From contig NZ_RBLC01000001.1 in assembly GCF_003634455.1 (NCBI RefSeq), positions 992,001 to 1,056,000 of the forward strand: 64,000 nt of DNA, written 5' to 3'. How positions within the stretch are numbered: the stretch's first letter is position 1; each line of letters opens with the position of its first letter. A model generated the notes under the pieces. It saw nothing but the letters and a program-made list of their open reading frames with translations, did not search any database and was not told where the DNA came from. Position numbers and translations under genes: made by a program. The stretch is from Flavobacterium endophyticum. Lineage in GTDB: Bacteria; Bacteroidota; Bacteroidia; Flavobacteriales; Flavobacteriaceae. Shown in pieces: positions 40,738-50,626 of this stretch.

Positions 40738-41898
40738 TTAATTGGCTGCTACAACTTTAGTCGTGTCTGCTGCTGCTTTTGTTGTATCAAGTGGCGCTGT
40801 TGGCCCAACTGTTTCTGGTTTAGGCTCTTTTTCAGCTTTTACAGCAGAAACCAATGTTGGCTTGTCGCTTAACCATTTTTTGAAATCAGCTTCGCTTTCA
40901 ACAACGATTTTCATCTGCATGTTGTAGTGAGAAGGTCCGCAAATTTTATTACAAAGCAAAAGGAAATCAAAGTTATAAGGATCCAATCCTGGCTCGCCTT
41001 TTTTCACTAAATCAACGCTTTTCTTCGCTCTAAGTTCATTGATGTGCGCAACTTTTTCAACGATATCTGGATGCTGACGCATTTCAACTGTAGTCTTGTT
41101 TGGCGTGAAGGCAAACTGAGTCACCATACCTGGAACACAGTTCATCTGCGCTCTAAAGTGAGGCATGTAAGCAGAGTGCAATACGTCTTGAGAACGCATC
41201 TTGAACAAGATTTTCTTACCTTTTGGCAAATGCAGCTCGTTCACTACTTTATCATCTTGCGCATTTGGATCTGAAACGTCAACACCTAAAGTATTTACAC
41301 CTTCAATGTATCTTACGTTTGCTTTTCCAAGCACATTGTCTTCACCAGAATATCTAGCTTCCCAAGAGAATTGTTTTGCATAAAGCTCCACAACAATTAC
41401 ATCTTCGTCTTCGTCAACAAACATGATGTTTGTCCAAGCGTATAGTCCATATAAAATCAAACCTGCCAAAACGATTACCGGGATGATAGTCCAGATAAAC
41501 TCTAATTTATCGTTATCAGCAAAGTATAATGCTTTTTTTCCTTGTTTTCCTCTGTATTTGAATGCAAAGTAGTGCAAAAGAGCCTGAGTAATGAATTGAA
41601 CTATGAAAATCAAAATCATCGAAATCCACATCAAGTTATCTACATCTTGTCCGTGCTCTGAAGCCGAATTGCTCATTAACGGGAAGTGTCCAAACTCAAT
41701 TATGCAATAAATTGTTGTAACATATATGAAACCTAAGAAGGCAAACATCATATATCCATTAATATTATTGTCTCTATCATTGGCAACTTGTGAGTTATCA
41801 CTTAGACCGCCAATTTGAGTCAAATCGAAAATTTTAGTTAATTGCCAAATTGCAACAGCTAATAAAACTAAAACTATAATTACCAACAAACTTGTCAT
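40738..41898 (-). CDS. ctaC: Cytochrome c oxidase subunit II (CuA-containing)
   Basis: A 386-residue subunit II. One N-terminal helix, then two helices around residues 53-77 and 92-160 flanking the hairpin, and a periplasmic cupredoxin domain with the CuA ligands: DVLHSAYMPHFR and LLLCNKICGPSHYNMQM (Cys-x3-Cys, His and Met all in place). It accepts electrons from cytochrome c. It carries a long N-terminal membrane segment and a Pro/Ala/Lys/Thr-rich tail (about 35 residues) after the cupredoxin. Lies 18 bases after actF and 40 before ctaD. Confidence 0.96.
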   Translation of the reverse strand: MTSLLVIIVLVLLAVAIWQLTKIFDLTQIGGLSDNSQVANDRDNNINGYMMFAFLGFIYVTTIYCIIEFGHFPLMSNSASEHGQDVDNLMWISMILIFIVQFITQALLHYFAFKYRGKQGKKALYFADNDKLEFIWTIIPVIVLAGLILYGLYAWTNIMFVDEDEDVIVVELYAKQFSWEARYSGEDNVLGKANVRYIEGVNTLGVDVSDPNAQDDKVVNELHLPKGKKILFKMRSQDVLHSAYMPHFRAQMNCVPGMVTQFAFTPNKTTVEMRQHPDIVEKVAHINELRAKKSVDLVKKGEPGLDPYNFDFLLLCNKICGPSHYNMQMKIVVESEADFKKWLSDKPTLVSAVKAEKEPKPETVGPTAPLDTTKAAADTTKVVAAN

Positions 41899-41916
41899 CT
41901 GTTTTTTCTTTAAATA

Positions 41917-43452
41917 TTAATAATGAAAATGTTTACTTTCTTCGATAAATGGATTTCTTTTCGCCAATAGAGGTGATTTTGTAAGTGCTGTAAAGACTAC
42001 AAAGATAAATAACCCAAGGAAGAAAAATACCGCTCCGATTTCGCCTGCTCCGATGAACCAACGGTCACCAACAGTTGCCGGCATGATCATGTTATAGAAA
42101 TCAATATAGTGACCTGCCAAGATTACGATACCTGCCATAACAACAATCCAAGTCAGACGTTTGAAATCTGTGTTGATCAAGATCAATACTGGGAAAAGGA
42201 AGTTCATAGCAACCATTCCGAAGAAAGGCAAGTTATATTGCTCGATTCTTGTGATGAAGTATGTTACCTCTTCAGGGATATTTGCATACCAGATCAACAT
42301 GAATTGTGAGAACCATAAGTACGTCCAGAATACACTGATACCGAACATGAATTTCGCTAAGTCGTGGATGTGGCTTGTGTTTACATATTCTAAGTATCCT
42401 CTTGATTTTAAGTACAAAGTAACCATTGCGATTACTGTGATACCGCTTACGAAGAAACTTGCGAAAACGTACCAACCGAACAATGTACTGAACCAGTGAG
42501 GGTCAACAGACATAATCCAGTCCCAAGACATGATTGATTCTGTAACGATAAAGAATACTAAGAATGCCGCAGACATCTTGAAGTTCTTTTTGTAGAAAGC
42601 ATTGTCGCTTGCTTCGTCTTGAGCCAAACAGTTTTTTCTAGAGAAATATCTGTAAAGGTTCCATCCGATGATGAAAACTGCCGCTCTGATTAACCAGAAG
42701 TATTCGTTAAGATAACCTGATTTGTTAGCGATTAGTTTATCGTATTTTGGATTTGCAGGATCTAATAAGTCAGCATCCATCCAAACATATAAGTGGTGAA
42801 CGTGGAAAGCCCCTAATGCTAAAAGAATAAATACGATAATAGAACCCCATGGCAAATAAGCCGTGATTCCTTGCATTACTCTAAACAAAACTGGAGACCA
42901 GCCTGCTTGAGCTACTTGCTGGATTGCATAGAATGCTAAAGCACCCAATGAAATCAGCATGAAAAACAATGCCGCAACGAAAACTGCTGCCCATGGCTTG
43001 TTTTTTAATTGGTGAAAAACGTGCTCTACGTGTTTTGCATGCTCTGCATGTGCCACATCGTGTCCGCCTTCAGCTTTGTCATGACCGTGAGCCGCAACAG
43101 CAGCGTGGTCTTTATCTGAATGATGTTCTTCAGTTGCAGCAACTGCATGTGCTGTATCTTTTGAAATTGAAATTGTATCAACGTGCACTGAATCTGCCAT
43201 ACTAGCTTCAGGCTTTACTTCAGCAGTTGCAACTGGTGTTTCATGAACCTCAGTAGCAGCTGCATGAGTGTCATGCGTTTCATGGCCTGCCGCTTGATGA
43301 TGCCCACCGTGCTCTTCTGCTTCTTTCTTAAGGATTTCCTCTACTTCAGCTGTATTTTTTGGTGCAGTTAAAAAACTATATCCTACCCCAAGGATACCTA
43401 ACACCATAAGGATAATAGAAAGAGTTTTTAATTTGCTTGAAAATGTGTACAT
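41917..43452 (-). CDS. actF: Alternative complex III subunit ActF, with histidine-rich insertion
   Basis: A 511-residue quinol:cytochrome c oxidoreductase quinone-binding subunit related to NrfD. After helix 1 (about 10-28) a hydrophilic stretch of about 100 residues (48-147) holds 20 histidines with Ala and Glu (for example ATEEHHSDKDHAAVAAHGH), then about nine helices with SWDWIMSVDPHWFSTLFGWY. Usual ActF proteins lack such a segment or have a short one; it resembles metal-binding linkers. ActF pairs with ActC in the membrane to oxidise menaquinol. Located between ActE (27-base gap) and ctaC (18-base gap). Confidence 0.9.
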   Translation of the reverse strand: MYTFSSKLKTLSIILMVLGILGVGYSFLTAPKNTAEVEEILKKEAEEHGGHHQAAGHETHDTHAAATEVHETPVATAEVKPEASMADSVHVDTISISKDTAHAVAATEEHHSDKDHAAVAAHGHDKAEGGHDVAHAEHAKHVEHVFHQLKNKPWAAVFVAALFFMLISLGALAFYAIQQVAQAGWSPVLFRVMQGITAYLPWGSIIVFILLALGAFHVHHLYVWMDADLLDPANPKYDKLIANKSGYLNEYFWLIRAAVFIIGWNLYRYFSRKNCLAQDEASDNAFYKKNFKMSAAFLVFFIVTESIMSWDWIMSVDPHWFSTLFGWYVFASFFVSGITVIAMVTLYLKSRGYLEYVNTSHIHDLAKFMFGISVFWTYLWFSQFMLIWYANIPEEVTYFITRIEQYNLPFFGMVAMNFLFPVLILINTDFKRLTWIVVMAGIVILAGHYIDFYNMIMPATVGDRWFIGAGEIGAVFFFLGLFIFVVFTALTKSPLLAKRNPFIEESKHFHY

Positions 43453-43479
43453 ATCTATTAAGATCAGTTTGTTCTACAA

Positions 43480-44025
43480 TTATAATTCGCTTTTTAGTTT
43501 CATCACATAAGCTGCAACCATCCAACGCTCTTCTTTAGTAAGTTGGTTAGCATGAGAACCCATTGCATTTAATCCGTAAGTTTCTACGTGAAAAACACTA
43601 CCTTCAGTGATAACTCTATCGGCATAGCTAGGAACTCCTAAGAATTTCTCTCTCTTCACCAAATTTCCTTTTCCATCGCCTTTTTCACCGTGACAGATTG
43701 CACAATAAATTGCGAAGAGCTTTGCTCCTTTATCAGAATTTCTAGCAATAGAATCTAAAGGAGATTTCAAATTCGCTTTAGCCAATTCATAACCAGCAGT
43801 CGTATTTTCATATTCATAAGGTTCGAAGCCTCTTGGAATAGATCCTTTTGCAGGCAACTGTCCTTCTTTGCCGTTTTTAAAAGCATTAGATTCAGAATAG
43901 GTTTCATAACCTACTGATTCATACATATTAGGAAAGTATTGATAATTTGGCTTTTTCTTGTTGTGACAAGAAACGGCCGTTATCGCAATTCCTACCAAAA
44001 GTGTTATTTTATATAAACTTTTCAT
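43480..44025 (-). CDS. actE: Alternative complex III cytochrome c subunit ActE
   Basis: A 181-residue mono-heme cytochrome c: lipoprotein-like signal (LVGIAITAVSCHNK, cysteine at 20), then the domain with CAICHGEKGDGKGN heme motif, and the sixth ligand Met probably in YGLNAMGSHANQ. It transfers electrons from the quinol-oxidising core toward the oxidase and is anchored by lipid on the periplasmic face. It follows ActD by 8 bases and precedes ActF. The position within actABCDEF and size match ActE. Confidence 0.93.
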   Translation of the reverse strand: MKSLYKITLLVGIAITAVSCHNKKKPNYQYFPNMYESVGYETYSESNAFKNGKEGQLPAKGSIPRGFEPYEYENTTAGYELAKANLKSPLDSIARNSDKGAKLFAIYCAICHGEKGDGKGNLVKREKFLGVPSYADRVITEGSVFHVETYGLNAMGSHANQLTKEERWMVAAYVMKLKSEL

Positions 44026-44033
44026 ATCTCCTA

Positions 44034-44558
44034 TTAATGCTTTTCTATTACTTTAACTTCTACTGCTCCAGTATTTTGGAAGAATGTAACTAATTCATTC
44101 TCGTCTCCGTGAACTGCAACTTCCATCAAGAAATGGTCATCTGTAGTTCTAACATCTGGATTTTCTGCTTTTTTGAATGGCCATAATTTACTTCTCATGT
44201 AGAAAGTAATAACCATTAAGTGGGCAGCAAAGAATACTGTCATCTCGAACATAACCGGAACGAAAGCTGGCATGTTTTCGATGTAGCTGAAACTTGGTTT
44301 TCCACCGATATCTTGCGGCCAGTCAGAAATCATGATGTAGTTCATCATTGTTGTTGCCACAGACAGACCTACTAATCCGTATAAGAAGGCGCAGATTGCC
44401 AATCGAGTTGGAGCTATTCCCATTGCTTTGTCCAATCCGTGAACTGGAAAAGGCGTGAAAACTTCTTCAATATGGTGATGAGCAGCACGTGTTTTCTTAA
44501 CGGCATCCATAAGCACATCATCATCATTATAAATAGCGTATATAACTTTATTACTCAT
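44034..44558 (-). CDS. actD: Alternative complex III subunit ActD (DUF3341)
   Basis: A 174-residue DUF3341 protein with a soluble N-terminal part (VIYAIYNDDDVLMDAV, VFTPFPVHGLDKAMG) and two transmembrane helices (about 55-75 and 100-122), then a short C-terminal domain ending VEVKVIEK. It is a structural membrane subunit of alternative complex III with no cofactors. Its ATG overlaps the actC stop by 8 bases, giving strict translational coupling, and actE follows after 8 bases. Confidence 0.93.
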   Translation of the reverse strand: MSNKVIYAIYNDDDVLMDAVKKTRAAHHHIEEVFTPFPVHGLDKAMGIAPTRLAICAFLYGLVGLSVATTMMNYIMISDWPQDIGGKPSFSYIENMPAFVPVMFEMTVFFAAHLMVITFYMRSKLWPFKKAENPDVRTTDDHFLMEVAVHGDENELVTFFQNTGAVEVKVIEKH

Positions 44559-45954
44559 GGTGTGAATGTTTATTTTCTTCTCTTTGTTTTTTATAGTTTT
44601 CTCCAGAAGATTTCAAGATTGTTTTAACCTCTGCTTGAGCAATCACAGGGAAAGATCTAGCATATAGAAGGAATAATACAAAGAAGAAACCGATTGTTCC
44701 GACAAATATTCCAATATCAACGAAGGTTGGCGAGAACATTGTCCAAGAAGATGGAAGGTAATCTCTGTGCAATGATGTTACGATAATTACGAAACGCTCA
44801 AACCACATACCGATGTTTACCACAATCGAGATAACGAAAGAGAACATGATACTTGTTCTTAATTTTTTGAACCACATGAACTGAGGAGAGAACACGTTGC
44901 AAGTCATCATTGCCCAGTAAGCCCAAGCATAAGGACCTGTTGCTCTGTTCAAGAAGGCATATTGTTCGTATTCAACACCTGAATACCATGCAACGAACAA
45001 CTCAGTGATATAAGCCACACCAACGATAGAACCTGTAATCATGATTACGATGTTCATCAATTCGATATGTTGTAGTGTAATGTAAGCTTCTAGGTTAGAA
45101 ACTTTTCTCATGATGATCAGCAAGGTGTTTACCATCGCGAATCCTGAGAATACCGCTCCAGCAACGAAGTATGGAGGGAAGATTGTTGTATGCCATCCTG
45201 GAATTACGGATGTTGCGAAGTCAAAAGATACGATCGTGTGTACAGAAAGTACAAGTGGCGTTGCCAAACCTGCAAGAACCAAAGATACTTCTTCGAAACG
45301 TTGCCAGTCTTTTGCTCTTCCGCTCCAACCGAAGCTCAAGATAGAATAAATTCTTTTTGTAAAAGGAGTGATTGCTCTGTCTCTTAGCATTGCGAAATCC
45401 GGAAGCAAACCTGTCCACCAGAAAACTAGCGATACGGAAAGGTAAGTAGAAATCGCAAATACGTCCCAAAGCAACGGCGAGTTAAAGTTAACCCAAAGGG
45501 ATCCGAATTGGTTTGGAATCGGCAATACCCAGTATCCTAACCATGGGCGACCCATGTGGATAATCGGGAACAAACCTGCTTGAACAACCGAGAAAATGGT
45601 CATTGCTTCTGCAGAACGGTTAATCGCCATTCTCCATTTTTGACGGAATAATAAAAGTACTGCGGAAATCAGAGTTCCTGCGTGACCGATACCAACCCAC
45701 CAAACGAAGTTCGTGATATCCCAAGCCCAGCCAACTGTTTTATTTAATCCCCATGAACCGATACCAGTAGATATGGTGTATATGATACAGCCGAGTCCCC
45801 AAAGGAAAGCGACTAGTGCGATTGAAAATACAATCCACCATTGTTTGTTCGCTCTACCTTCAACAGGTGCAGCTACATCTACTGTTACGTCGTGATAAGA
45901 TTTATCACCTATAACTAAAGGTTTTCTAATGGGTGCTTCGTAGTGAGACGACAT
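44551..45954 (-). CDS. actC: Alternative complex III subunit ActC (NrfD/PsrC-like)
   Basis: A 467-residue integral-membrane protein of the NrfD/polysulfide reductase family with about ten helices, including [20 protein letters not shown] and [12 protein letters not shown]. In ACIII it forms the main menaquinol-binding site and probably a proton path. A His-rich tail (ENKHSHHE) closes it. It lies 37 bases after actB and overlaps actD by 8 bases. Confidence 0.95.
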   Translation of the reverse strand: MSSHYEAPIRKPLVIGDKSYHDVTVDVAAPVEGRANKQWWIVFSIALVAFLWGLGCIIYTISTGIGSWGLNKTVGWAWDITNFVWWVGIGHAGTLISAVLLLFRQKWRMAINRSAEAMTIFSVVQAGLFPIIHMGRPWLGYWVLPIPNQFGSLWVNFNSPLLWDVFAISTYLSVSLVFWWTGLLPDFAMLRDRAITPFTKRIYSILSFGWSGRAKDWQRFEEVSLVLAGLATPLVLSVHTIVSFDFATSVIPGWHTTIFPPYFVAGAVFSGFAMVNTLLIIMRKVSNLEAYITLQHIELMNIVIMITGSIVGVAYITELFVAWYSGVEYEQYAFLNRATGPYAWAYWAMMTCNVFSPQFMWFKKLRTSIMFSFVISIVVNIGMWFERFVIIVTSLHRDYLPSSWTMFSPTFVDIGIFVGTIGFFFVLFLLYARSFPVIAQAEVKTILKSSGENYKKQREENKHSHHE

Positions 45955-45991
45955 AATCCTTTATCTTGTTTCTTAATTAATTATTTATTGA

Positions 45992-48900
45992 CTAGGTATT
46001 TCTAACTTTTACATGATAGAATACGTTCGGTTTTGTTCCAACGTGCTCTAACAAATGATACATTCTGTTATCTTGCTCTAAATCTGCAATTTTACTTTCT
46101 TTATCATTTACATCACCAAACATCATAGATCCTGATGTACATGCAGCAGAACAAGCAGTTTGGAATTCGCCATCCTTAATTGCTCTACCATCACGTTTTG
46201 CTTTCAAGATTGTTGCCTGAGTCATTTGAATACACATAGAACATTTTTCCATAACCCCTCTTGAACGAACTACAACATCTGGATTCAATACCATACGACC
46301 TAAATCGTCATTCATGTGGTAATCGAACTCTGAATTTTTGTTGTACAAGAACCAGTTGAAACGACGTACTTTATAAGGACAGTTGTTTGCACAGTAACGA
46401 GTTCCAACACATCTGTTGTAAGCCATGTGGTTTTGACCTTGACGTCCGTGTGAAGTTGCCGCAACTGGACAAACAGTTTCACATGGCGCGTGGTTACAGT
46501 GCTGACACATTACAGGCTGGAATGCAACTTGCGGGTTATCTGATGGATGTTCCATTTCGCCAAAACCTCCTAAAGAGCCTTTGTCACCGAACAATCCTTC
46601 GAATCCTTCTTTTTTCTCGTTGTCTTGTTCGAAAGTATCCTCAGAAGAATAATATCTGTCGATACGCAACCAGTGCATATCACGGCTTCTTCTAACTTCA
46701 GCTTTTCCAACAACAGGAACGTTATTTTCTGCATGACAAGCGATAACGCAAGCGCCACAACCTGTACATGAATTTAAGTCAATCGATAATTTAAAATGGT
46801 GTCCAACTGAACGATCAAATGAATCCCATAAGTCGACAGTGTTTGCTTTAACAGGGTTGTGATCTAGAGAAACCATCGGTGCTGGATTCCAAACAGAAGC
46901 ATCTTCTTTTTCGAAAACATCAAGTGTTGTTTCTTTAATGATATCACCTCTACCCATCAAGGTTCTTTGCAACTGAACACAAGCAAATTCGTGATCGCCG
47001 CTTACTTTCGTAACTTTTGCAGCTTGATTTGCATTTGAATTTGCATATAATGTATAGGCGTTAACACCTATTTGCATTTCTTCTTTCAAAGATTCTTTAC
47101 GGCCGTAACCAAGAGCTACACCGATTGTTCCGACAGCTTGACCTGGCTGGATAATTACCGGAACTTTTTCCAATTTCACACCGCCAACTTCGATGTCAAC
47201 ATAGCTACCATTCAAACCACCGTTAGCAACATTATAGTTTTCTAAACTTAATCTTGTAGCATCAGCTTTTGAAATTGTAACGTAGTTATCCCAAGAAACA
47301 CGCGTGATTGGATCAGGGAACTCTTGCAACCAAGGATTGTTGGCTTGCTGACCGTCTCCCATTCCTGTTTTAGTGTACAATACCAATTCGAAATCGCCTG
47401 CCTTTTTAGCTTGCGCTAAAGTTGAAGCAGCACCTCCGAAATCAGCTGAACCAGCAGTCGCACCAGTTATAGGTGTAGAATAAATTCCGTCATGGACTAA
47501 TTTATTCCAAGTTGTTCCTGTAGCGATTGAAGTCGCAACCGCTTTAAGGTAATCGTAATATGCGGTACTGTTATCAGACCAAAGCAATAAAGCTTCCTGA
47601 AACTGTCTTGTATCGAATAAAGGACGAATCGTTGGCTGCGTGATGCTATAATTTCCTTTAGAAATTGTTACGTCACCCCAAGATTCTAAGTAGTGAGGCG
47701 CTGGAGCAGCAATTGAAGAAAGTACCGCTGTTTCATCTTCTTTTAAAGAAAATGCTACAGACAAGCTTACTTTTTTCAAGCCTTCAGCGAAATCTTTTGA
47801 AGCAGCTAATGTATACACTGGATTCACACCGCTCATGATCAACGTGTGAACGCTTCCAGCTTTCATGTCAGCCACTAATTGCGCAACAGCTTTAGCATTT
47901 CCTTTTCTAGTCAATCTAGCACCAGAAGGATTGAATGCTTCTGATTTTAATGCATTGTTAATTGCAAATACAAGCAATTGTGCATTCAAATCATCTAAAC
48001 CAGAAACCAAAACTCCTTTTGATCCTGCTGATTTAAGTTGCTGTGCCGCTTTCATTACTTCTTCTTCTCTTGCTACTTTTTGAGTTCCAACAGAAAATCC
48101 TGTAATGATATTATAAATTTTAACCAAAGCATGCTTTTGGTCAGTAATTGTCAATGGAATACGTTTATCAGCATTTGCTCCTGATAAAGACATGTTTGAT
48201 TCCAATTGGATGTGCTTCGACATTTTTCCGTTTTTCGGAACACGTCCTTTTGCATATCCAGAATCAAATCCGCCACCTTGCCAGTCTCCTAAGAAATCAG
48301 CTCCTACAGAAACGATAACCTCTGATTTAGAGAAATCGTAATCTGCCAAAGCTCTTTCCCCGTATACCATTTGGAAAGCATCCAAGGCATTTGATTCAGA
48401 AACAGCATCGTATACGATATGTTTTGCAGATGGGTTTTTTGCGATAAATTCAGCAATCAATTTATCTGTAGATGGGCTTGCCATAGTATTCGTAAGCAAT
48501 ACTACTTGACCGCCTTTTGCTTTAGCATCGTTTAAGCTCGCTTTTACTTTTGCATCAACATCAGACCAAGAAGCTGATTTTTTTGCAATTTTTGGCTGTT
48601 TTAAACGAGTATTATCATATAAAGAAAGAACAGAAGCATGAACTCTGGCGTTTGCGCTAAGTTTTACTCCGTCGATTGTATTATTTTCAACTTTGATCGG
48701 ACGACCTTCGCGTGTCTTGATTAAGATATTAGCAAAATCAAATCCGTCAGCCATAGTTGTTGCGTAGAAATCTGCAACTCCAGGAATAATTTCTTCTGGC
48801 TGTACCACGTAAGGAATCGACTTAATTACCGGACCTTCGCAAGCTGCTAAAGAGGCTGCTGCTGTACTAAATCCTACATATTTTAAGAAATCACGACGTG

Positions 48901-49051
48901 ATGTTGATGATGCTGATAATGATTCTTTGTCTCCTAAAAACTCTTCGACAGGAATTGGTTCTGCGAATTCGTTATTTCTGAGCGTCTCAACAATAGAACT
49001 ATTATCGTTTAGTTCTTCAACACTTTTCCAGTATTTTTTGTTTGATGACAT
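45992..49051 (-). CDS. actB: Alternative complex III subunit ActB (Tat-type molybdopterin oxidoreductase/Fe-S protein)
   Basis: A 1,019-residue fusion. Near residue 52 is an internal Tat-like motif SRRDFLKYVGFS followed by a lipoprotein-like SLAAC, a hallmark of ACIII ActB. The middle (about 90-730) is the molybdopterin oxidoreductase-like fold without a metal cofactor in this family. The C-terminal ferredoxin part carries four cysteine clusters: CTGCGACVIACH, CQHCNHAPCETVCP, CVGTRYCANNCPY and CSMCIQ, binding one [3Fe-4S] and three [4Fe-4S] clusters. It passes electrons from ActC to the heme subunits in the periplasm. The actA stop lies 31 bases upstream. Confidence 0.95.
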   Translation of the reverse strand: MSSNKKYWKSVEELNDNSSIVETLRNNEFAEPIPVEEFLGDKESLSASSTSRRDFLKYVGFSTAAASLAACEGPVIKSIPYVVQPEEIIPGVADFYATTMADGFDFANILIKTREGRPIKVENNTIDGVKLSANARVHASVLSLYDNTRLKQPKIAKKSASWSDVDAKVKASLNDAKAKGGQVVLLTNTMASPSTDKLIAEFIAKNPSAKHIVYDAVSESNALDAFQMVYGERALADYDFSKSEVIVSVGADFLGDWQGGGFDSGYAKGRVPKNGKMSKHIQLESNMSLSGANADKRIPLTITDQKHALVKIYNIITGFSVGTQKVAREEEVMKAAQQLKSAGSKGVLVSGLDDLNAQLLVFAINNALKSEAFNPSGARLTRKGNAKAVAQLVADMKAGSVHTLIMSGVNPVYTLAASKDFAEGLKKVSLSVAFSLKEDETAVLSSIAAPAPHYLESWGDVTISKGNYSITQPTIRPLFDTRQFQEALLLWSDNSTAYYDYLKAVATSIATGTTWNKLVHDGIYSTPITGATAGSADFGGAASTLAQAKKAGDFELVLYTKTGMGDGQQANNPWLQEFPDPITRVSWDNYVTISKADATRLSLENYNVANGGLNGSYVDIEVGGVKLEKVPVIIQPGQAVGTIGVALGYGRKESLKEEMQIGVNAYTLYANSNANQAAKVTKVSGDHEFACVQLQRTLMGRGDIIKETTLDVFEKEDASVWNPAPMVSLDHNPVKANTVDLWDSFDRSVGHHFKLSIDLNSCTGCGACVIACHAENNVPVVGKAEVRRSRDMHWLRIDRYYSSEDTFEQDNEKKEGFEGLFGDKGSLGGFGEMEHPSDNPQVAFQPVMCQHCNHAPCETVCPVAATSHGRQGQNHMAYNRCVGTRYCANNCPYKVRRFNWFLYNKNSEFDYHMNDDLGRMVLNPDVVVRSRGVMEKCSMCIQMTQATILKAKRDGRAIKDGEFQTACSAACTSGSMMFGDVNDKESKIADLEQDNRMYHLLEHVGTKPNVFYHVKVRNT

Positions 49052-49082
49052 CGTATATATATATTAGCTACTTAATAATTGA

Positions 49083-50408
49083 TTAATAGTGACACTTACC
49101 GCATTCCAATCCGCCCATTTCAGCGGCAGTAAGTTTGTCTTTGCCATATTTCTTAGCAAGTTCTGCGTGGATTTTGTCATAGTAAGCATTACCTTCCATT
49201 TTCACATCAGTCTTACGGTGGCAATCAACACACCATCCCATTGTCAATGGAGAATGTTGTTCCATGATTTCTAATGTTTCAACTGGACCGTGGCAAGTTT
49301 GGCACTCAACACCAGCAACAGAAACGTGCTGAGAGTGATTGAAGTACACAAAGTCAGGAAGATTATGAATTCTAACCCATTTCACAGGTTGTGTTTTTCC
49401 AGTATATTTTTGAGTCGCTTTATCCCAGCCTACTGCATCGTATAATTTTTGGATTTCTCCATCATAGAATGCTTTGCTGTGTTCTGGAGTCCCAGTAGTT
49501 TCAGCAACTTCAGAGATATTTTTGTGGCAGTTCATACAAACATTCAAAGAAGGAATACCTGCATTTTTACTAACACGAGCAGAAGAGTGACAGTATTTAC
49601 AATCGATACCGTTATCTCCAGCGTGGATTTTGTGAGAATAGTGGATTGGCTGGATTGGCTGATATCCTTGATCAACACCAACCTGCATCAAATAACCATA
49701 CACAAAGTATCCGCTAGCCAGCAACAAGAAGATTGCAGTTACCAAAACCAAGAATTGGTTTCTAGCAAAAGCTACCCAAATTGGAGTTGTAGGCTCTTTT
49801 TTAACTGGCTCTACTCCGTTTGCTTTAGCAATCTTGCCAAGAACATTGTTCACCAAGAACAACATTACAACCAACATCACCATAACAAGAGCTAAAGCAC
49901 CAAGTATAACGTTATTAGAAACACCTACACCGCCTTGCTCCATTCCTCCGGTTTCAGACCCACCTGCTACAGCAGGCTTTTCAGCTTTTGGCTCAGATGT
50001 ATAAGCTAAAATATTATCAATATCCGCATCAGACAATTGAGGAAATGCAGTCATTACAGACTTGTTATTCTCATTAAAGACTTTTACCGCAGCAGCATCT
50101 CCTGATTTGATCATAGCCTGGCTATCTTTAATCCAAGCATGAAGCCATTTTTTATCATGTCTTTCAGTCACGCCTCTCAAAGCAGGACCTGTCATCTTCG
50201 CGTCTAATTTATGACACGCAGCACAGTTGGCATTGAAAAGAGCTTTACCCGCAGCAGCATCGCCGGCACCCGCAGCAGGAGCTGCAGCTTCGGCAGCTGG
50301 AGCAGCAGCTGGTTCTTGAGCAAAAGATGAAACGGAAAATGTTAGCATTAGCGCTAAACTGAACAGTAATATTCTTGAAATCGAATTATGGTTACCCACC
50401 TTTTTCAT
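49083..50408 (-). CDS. actA: Alternative complex III multiheme cytochrome c subunit ActA, with added cytochrome c domain
   Basis: A 441-residue protein with six CxxCH motifs. Residues about 50-150 form a mono-heme cytochrome c domain (CAACHK, then MTAFPQLSDADI), preceded by a signal and an Ala/Pro-rich linker; a transmembrane helix follows (about 168-186), then a second helix (about 217-237) and the pentaheme part (CKYCHS, CMNCHK, CQTCHG, CVDCHR, CGKCHY). ActA in ACIII normally has only the pentaheme part, so this is a fusion that adds a cytochrome c domain. It is the first gene of the operon and has a full-consensus promoter about 90 bases upstream. Confidence 0.9.
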   Translation of the reverse strand: MKKVGNHNSISRILLFSLALMLTFSVSSFAQEPAAAPAAEAAAPAAGAGDAAAGKALFNANCAACHKLDAKMTGPALRGVTERHDKKWLHAWIKDSQAMIKSGDAAAVKVFNENNKSVMTAFPQLSDADIDNILAYTSEPKAEKPAVAGGSETGGMEQGGVGVSNNVILGALALVMVMLVVMLFLVNNVLGKIAKANGVEPVKKEPTTPIWVAFARNQFLVLVTAIFLLLASGYFVYGYLMQVGVDQGYQPIQPIHYSHKIHAGDNGIDCKYCHSSARVSKNAGIPSLNVCMNCHKNISEVAETTGTPEHSKAFYDGEIQKLYDAVGWDKATQKYTGKTQPVKWVRIHNLPDFVYFNHSQHVSVAGVECQTCHGPVETLEIMEQHSPLTMGWCVDCHRKTDVKMEGNAYYDKIHAELAKKYGKDKLTAAEMGGLECGKCHY

Positions 50409-50494
50409 ATTTAAAATGATTATCGACTAAATTTGGTATGGTTTTTTCTCTACAGAAAAATGAGAAAATTCAATACGTTCTTTAAAACTTTGCA

Positions 50495-50523
50495 CAAAAA
50501 TACGACTTATGAACTATTCTCAA
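50495..50523 (-). promoter_or_regulatory. Promoter of the actABCDEF-ctaC-ctaD operon
   Basis: Minus strand: TTG at 50521-50523, 18-base spacer, TATTTTTG at 50495-50502, a full match to TTG-N17-23-TAnnTTTG. The leader would be about 80 bases before the actA ATG at 50408. It faces the SPOR promoter on the other strand, so the two are divergent. Confidence 0.65.
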
Positions 50524-50580
50524 AACCTTAAATAAGTCTTAAATATCAATTTATATTAATTCTAAATAATTTTTTTAGAT

Positions 50581-50608
50581 TTGGTTAAAAGCAGAAATAT
50601 TACATTTG
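50581..50608 (+). promoter_or_regulatory. Promoter of the SPOR-domain gene
   Basis: TTG at 50581-50583, 17-base spacer, TACATTTG at 50601-50608, matching TTG-N17-23-TAnnTTTG, 19 bases before the ATG at 50627. Divergent from the actA promoter, 57 bases away. Confidence 0.6.
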
Positions 50609-50626
50609 TATAAAATTAACTTCATT

